DNA of 64,000 bases from Algorimicrobium algoritergicola. GTDB taxonomy: Bacteria; Bacteroidota; Bacteroidia; Flavobacteriales; Flavobacteriaceae. Position numbers and translations under genes: made by a program. This document shows, piece by piece, positions 60,575-64,000 of this stretch. The stretch is from NCBI RefSeq assembly GCF_008086165.1, contig NZ_VSKL01000001.1:1178001-1242000 (forward strand), in the 5' to 3' direction. Positions within the stretch are counted from its first letter, which is position 1. Each line of letters starts with the position of its first letter. Under the pieces are notes generated by a model, which did not search any database, was not told where the DNA came from, and was given only the letters and a program-made list of their open reading frames with translations.

Positions 60575-62536
60575 TTGATATCAAAATCCACCATAGACCA
60601 AGTATTTGAAACTTCTCGTGTAGAGGAGGTTATTGGCGATTTTGTACAATTGAAAAAATCGGGTAGTAATTACAAAGGTTTAAGTCCGTTTAGTGATGAA
60701 CGTTCACCAAGTTTTATGGTGTCGCCAGTAAAGCAAATTTGGAAAGATTTTTCAAGTGGCAAAGGAGGGAATGCTGTGGCTTTCTTAATGGAACATGAAC
60801 ATTTCACCTATCCAGAGGCTATAAAATATTTAGCGAATAAATACAATATTGAAATTGAAGAAACGCAGCAGTCTAATGAGGAAAAGGAACAGGCTGATGC
60901 GCGAGAAAGTTTGTATTTAGTAAGTGAATATGCGAGCAAGTATTTTCAAAACATCTTACATAAAACAGATCAGGGAAAAGCTATTGGTTTAAGTTATTTT
61001 AAGGAACGTGGTTTTACTGAAGAGACGGTCAAGACCTTCGATTTAGGGTATTCTTTAGATGAATGGCAGGCCTTTACCGACGACGCTTTAAAAAAAGGCT
61101 ATCAATTAGAATTTTTAGAAAAAACGGGTTTAACCATTGTAAAAGGCGAAAAACAATTCGATCGATTTAAAGGTCGTGTTATGTTTCCTATTCAGAGTAT
61201 GAGTGGTCGCGTTTTAGGATTTGGAGGCCGTATTTTAACAAGTGATAAAAAAGCAGCCAAATACTTAAACTCACCAGAAAGTGACTTGTACCACAAGAGT
61301 AAAGTGTTATATGGTATTTTTCACGCCAAGCAAAGTATTGCTAAAGAAGATAATTGTTATTTGGTAGAAGGGTATACTGATGTTATTCAGTTTCATCAAC
61401 GTGGTATTAAAAATGTTGTGTCTTCATCAGGAACGGCTTTATCGCCAGAGCAAATCCGATTAATAAATAGGCTTACCAAAAACATTACCGTTTTGTTTGA
61501 TGGTGATGCGGCAGGTTTGAGAGCTTCCCTACGTGGTATTGATTTAATCTTGGAACAAGGCATGAATGTTAAGATTTGTACGTTTCCTGCTGGTGATGAT
61601 CCAGATAGTTTTGCCAAACAAAATACATTGGAGGAAATCACCACGTATTTAGAAGATAAAGCACAAGATTTTATTCAGTTTAAAGCATCGCTTTTGGTTA
61701 AAGAAGCAAAAAACGATCCTATAAAAAAGGCCGAAACCATCCGTGATATTGTAAACAGTATTGCAAAAATTCCAGATCGGATAAAAACGGAGATTTACAT
61801 TCAGGAATGTGCCCGAATTATGGATATCAGTGAATCGGTTTTGTTTAGCACTTTGGCACAAATAACAAAAAAGGAAACCCAAGAAACTAATAAGCAGTTT
61901 AAGCAAGAGCAAAAAGCTTTTGATGTTATAAAGAATGAACAACAGTCTGCAAAAAAGGTTGATGTTCAATATGAATTAGAACGGAAAATTATTCAAATTC
62001 TCTTACTTTATGGGAATAAAACGGAAGATTTTGAAGATTTAATTCTGAAGGAAAACGATACGAATGAATTGGTTTTGGAACCTGTAAAGCACCAAGCAAA
62101 AGTATTTGAAAAAATATATTTAGACTTACAGGAAGATGAAATGCAATTTACTAATGACACCTTCAAAGATTTATATTATACCATTATTGAAAGTTTAAAT
62201 CAAAACCCAGATTTACAAATTGAGAACATAGTTAATACAGTTGAACCTTTAATGGCTTCGGAAATCACCACTATTTTAATGGAAGACGAGCGTCATTCGC
62301 TTTCAGATTGGGAACGTAAAAATATTTTCCCAAAAGCTAAAAACACGACTGTTTCACAATTAGTTAGCGAAACTATTTTAAGTTTACGCTGTTATTTAAT
62401 AGACTTGAAAGTGCGCGAATTTCAACAAGAAACGTTAAGTAATAAACTTGAAACGAACCGAAACATTTTAGAAGAAGTCAAGGATTATTCGAGTTTAAAA
62501 ATGCTGCTTTCAAGAAAGCTTAATCGCGTTTTATAA
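60575..62536 (+). CDS. dnaG: DNA primase
   Basis: DnaG makes RNA primers for replication. The Toprim core is intact: V-E-G-Y-T-D-V (near residue 270) and L-F-D-G-D-A-A-G-L-R near residue 311, with G-R-V-M-F-P-I and G-R-I-L upstream. The N-terminal zinc ribbon is present in outline (G-L-S-P-F-S near residues 35-40, W-K-D-F-S-S-G at 56-62), but all four Zn ligands are changed (Ser37, Ser40, Asp58, Ser61). The C-terminal helicase-binding part lies about 430-653. The start is TTG at 60575, giving M-I-S-K, as in relatives. Its 3' end overlaps the converging regulator gene by six bases. Confidence 0.94.
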   Translation: MISKSTIDQVFETSRVEEVIGDFVQLKKSGSNYKGLSPFSDERSPSFMVSPVKQIWKDFSSGKGGNAVAFLMEHEHFTYPEAIKYLANKYNIEIEETQQSNEEKEQADARESLYLVSEYASKYFQNILHKTDQGKAIGLSYFKERGFTEETVKTFDLGYSLDEWQAFTDDALKKGYQLEFLEKTGLTIVKGEKQFDRFKGRVMFPIQSMSGRVLGFGGRILTSDKKAAKYLNSPESDLYHKSKVLYGIFHAKQSIAKEDNCYLVEGYTDVIQFHQRGIKNVVSSSGTALSPEQIRLINRLTKNITVLFDGDAAGLRASLRGIDLILEQGMNVKICTFPAGDDPDSFAKQNTLEEITTYLEDKAQDFIQFKASLLVKEAKNDPIKKAETIRDIVNSIAKIPDRIKTEIYIQECARIMDISESVLFSTLAQITKKETQETNKQFKQEQKAFDVIKNEQQSAKKVDVQYELERKIIQILLLYGNKTEDFEDLILKENDTNELVLEPVKHQAKVFEKIYLDLQEDEMQFTNDTFKDLYYTIIESLNQNPDLQIENIVNTVEPLMASEITTILMEDERHSLSDWERKNIFPKAKNTTVSQLVSETILSLRCYLIDLKVREFQQETLSNKLETNRNILEEVKDYSSLKMLLSRKLNRVL

Positions 62537-63157
62537 CTCTAACAGTTTTGCGCGACTAATTAAATCAACAATATTACTGACATTTAATTTTTTCATGAGT
62601 CGTGCTTTATAAGTGCTCACGGTTTTTTCATTAATGTCTAATTCTTGAGCTATTTCTTTGTTCTTACGGCCTGAAGCTAATAGTTTTAAAACTTCAATCT
62701 CGCGCATGGAGAGCTTCTTATAATAGGAGCCAGATCTAGAACCACGTCTTTTCGAGGACATTTGCTCGGCAATGTCATTACTTAAATAAACACTTCCTTC
62801 ATAAACCTTTAAAATAGCTTCTTTAATGGTCATAATATCTACACTCTTCATCAAGTAGCCTTCAGCACCAGATTTAATGGTATTTATAGCATAAATTTCT
62901 TCTGGTTGTGCACTGAACATGATGGTTTTAACTTTCGGAAATTCTTTACGTAAACGACGCAAAGCCGTAATACCATTTAGTTTAGGTAAATCTATTTCAC
63001 TTAAAATAATATCAACAGGATGTTGTTTTAGGAAGTCAAAAATGGCTTCGCCATTATTGACACCGCCTACAACTTGAATCTGTGGTGAGGTTACAAATAA
63101 TAGTTCGAGCCCTTTTCTAACAATAGGGTGATTATCTACCACCAACAATTTGATCAT
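62531..63157 (-). CDS. LuxR/NarL-type response regulator with atypical receiver
   Basis: The 208-residue protein has a receiver domain (about 1-118) and a LuxR-type HTH (about 140-203: L-S-M-R-E-I-E-V-L-K-L-L-A-S-G, K-N-K-E-I-A-Q-E-L, V-S-T-Y-K-A-R-L-M-K-K-L). The receiver is unusual: the phospho-acceptor position in I-L-S-E-I-D-L-P is Glu54 rather than Asp, and the acidic pair is D8-N9. The Lys in Y-L-M-K is kept. No histidine kinase gene is adjacent. A phosphorylation-independent or constitutively active regulator is possible. Confidence 0.92.
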   Translation of the reverse strand: MIKLLVVDNHPIVRKGLELLFVTSPQIQVVGGVNNGEAIFDFLKQHPVDIILSEIDLPKLNGITALRRLRKEFPKVKTIMFSAQPEEIYAINTIKSGAEGYLMKSVDIMTIKEAILKVYEGSVYLSNDIAEQMSSKRRGSRSGSYYKKLSMREIEVLKLLASGRKNKEIAQELDINEKTVSTYKARLMKKLNVSNIVDLISRAKLLEL

Positions 63158-63250
63158 AATTATTAAATTATAAAATTAATACTAATGAGGCGTTGCTATT
63201 TGTTGAAAGTATATCATAAAGATAGGAAATATCTGAAACATTTTTAATTA

Positions 63251-64000
63251 TTATTTTAAATTATTTGGGATTTCACAAATTGGTATCGCATTCATTTTAT
63301 GCTTATTAGCATTATTCAAGCGTTTATATATTTTGAAAACAGTGTGATTCCGGCCTTCAAATTCAGTCTCTTTTCTCCCAGCTTCATCCATGGTCATGGC
63401 CCATTCTAACTCGGGATAAGAGGCGCCAATCTGGTCTTCGTCACTTCGGGAATCGCCAAATAAACCATCACTTGGCGCAGCCTTCATTATGGTAGCAGGT
63501 ACGTTTAAAAATTGACCTATAGCATAAACTTCAGATTTCATTAAATCGGCAATGGGGCTTAAATCCACACCGCCATCACCATACTTGGTGTAAAATCCAA
63601 CGCCAAAATCTTCAACTTTATTTCCTGTTCCTGCAACGAGTAATTTTTGCAGTCCAGCATAGTAATATAGCGTCGTCATGCGTAATCGTGCGCGCGTGTT
63701 TGCTAAAGCCATATCTACAATGTCTTGATTGCCTTCTAAAGAAACTTCGGTTTTAAATTCTTCAAAAACTGGTGTTAAATCGGTTTGGGTATCGCGAACG
63801 TTTGGATATGTTTTCTTAAGAAAGGCTATGTGTTCTTGTCCACGTGATACGTGGCTTTGTGCTTGATGGATTGGCATTTCAATACACAAAACATCTAAAC
63901 CTGTCTTGGCGCAAAGGGTTGAGGTCACTGCCGAATCTATTCCACCTGAAATACCTACAACAAAACCATTAACTTTAGCGTTTGTAGCATAATTAGTGAG
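63251..64000 (-). CDS. nadE: NAD+ synthase, 5' end outside the window
   Basis: NadE turns nicotinic acid adenine dinucleotide into NAD+ using ATP and ammonia. The PP-loop G-I-S-G-G-I-D-S (minus strand, about 63933-63960) and the frame continuing to 64000 show the gene runs past the window edge; a GTG at 63928 is internal, not the start. Other boxes are C-I-E-M-P-I, L-Y-Y-Y-A-G (near the middle), G-D-G-G-V-D-L-S-P-I-A-D-L-M-K and P-S-D-G-L-F-G-D-S-R-S-D-E. The absence of a glutaminase domain in what is visible fits the NH3-dependent type. Confidence 0.93.
   Translation of the reverse strand, partial: LTNYATNAKVNGFVVGISGGIDSAVTSTLCAKTGLDVLCIEMPIHQAQSHVSRGQEHIAFLKKTYPNVRDTQTDLTPVFEEFKTEVSLEGNQDIVDMALANTRARLRMTTLYYYAGLQKLLVAGTGNKVEDFGVGFYTKYGDGGVDLSPIADLMKSEVYAIGQFLNVPATIMKAAPSDGLFGDSRSDEDQIGASYPELEWAMTMDEAGRKETEFEGRNHTVFKIYKRLNNANKHKMNAIPICEIPNNLK

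Noticed and set aside
60571-60640. A later ATG as the dnaG start
   Set aside because: The first in-frame Met would remove most of the conserved N-terminal region, so the TTG at 60575 is preferred.

Overview
The window reads as chromosomal DNA of an AT-rich marine-type member of the Flavobacteriaceae (phylum Bacteroidota). The evidence is a gliding-motility ABC ATPase (GldA), two proteins with type IX secretion C-terminal sorting domains, GLPGLI-family proteins beside a TonB-dependent barrel, TonB-like proteins, a K+-dependent (probably Na+-pumping) membrane pyrophosphatase, promoters of the Bacteroidota type (TTG / 16-23 nt / TAnnTTTG) and almost no Shine-Dalgarno sequences. About 56 protein genes and one tRNA are packed with short spacers. 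I see no insertion sequence, phage, CRISPR array or integration site, so this is mostly core genome, and its interest lies in regulation, gene fusions and short hairpin repeats.

Layout. 1-11493, mostly minus strand: etfB-etfA, a bifunctional nuclease, a nucleoside transporter, thyA, a double TonB-C protein, a 2TM-dihydrofolate reductase fusion, a ClC channel, an FAD dehydrogenase, fabD and lspA. 11655-19696, plus strand: pyruvate dehydrogenase E1 beta, a DUF5686 protein, soluble and membrane pyrophosphatases, and an App1-like phosphatase. 19700-21096, minus: deoxynucleoside kinase and a secreted propeller-like protein. 21266-27669, plus: two GLPGLI paralogues, a TonB-dependent barrel and an M28 peptidase. 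27670-28297: tRNA-Tyr, terminators, a large inverted repeat and three copies of a hairpin repeat. 29945-36908: the methionine region, with metK on one side and a SAM-I riboswitch controlling metY, an osmC-like gene and a metX-aspartokinase-homoserine dehydrogenase fusion on the other. 37040-41617: an aminotransferase and envelope proteins. 42670-46842: an aromatic amino acid operon headed by a leader peptide and attenuator. 46903-52318: rsgA, dtd, a mazG-like gene, aroA, queA, rlmN. 52374-54735: two secreted T9SS proteins. 55064-64000: polyprenyl synthase, an ECF sigma operon, an S15-type hydrolase, dnaG, a LuxR-type regulator and a partial nadE.

How the genes work together. Aspartate-derived homoserine is made, acetylated and sulfhydrylated by the SAM-controlled cluster, and the divergent metK makes the SAM that the riboswitch senses; the metK leader also looks structured. 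In the aromatic operon pheA, an aminotransferase, tyrA and a DAHP synthase-chorismate mutase fusion cover entry to the shikimate pathway and both terminal branches. A 26-codon leader peptide rich in Tyr, Trp and Phe codons, with mutually exclusive antiterminator and terminator helices, precedes pheA. This is a textbook-shaped transcription attenuator and the strongest regulatory find here. thyA and the membrane-linked DHFR supply dTMP.

Other points for a second look are a DnaG whose four zinc ligands are all replaced, a response regulator with Glu at the phospho-acceptor position, aspartokinase signature substitutions in the fusion enzyme, a membrane protein with ExbD-like segments, an ECF-type promoter in front of the ECF sigma gene, and several families of short palindromic repeats, one with compensatory changes in its stem.
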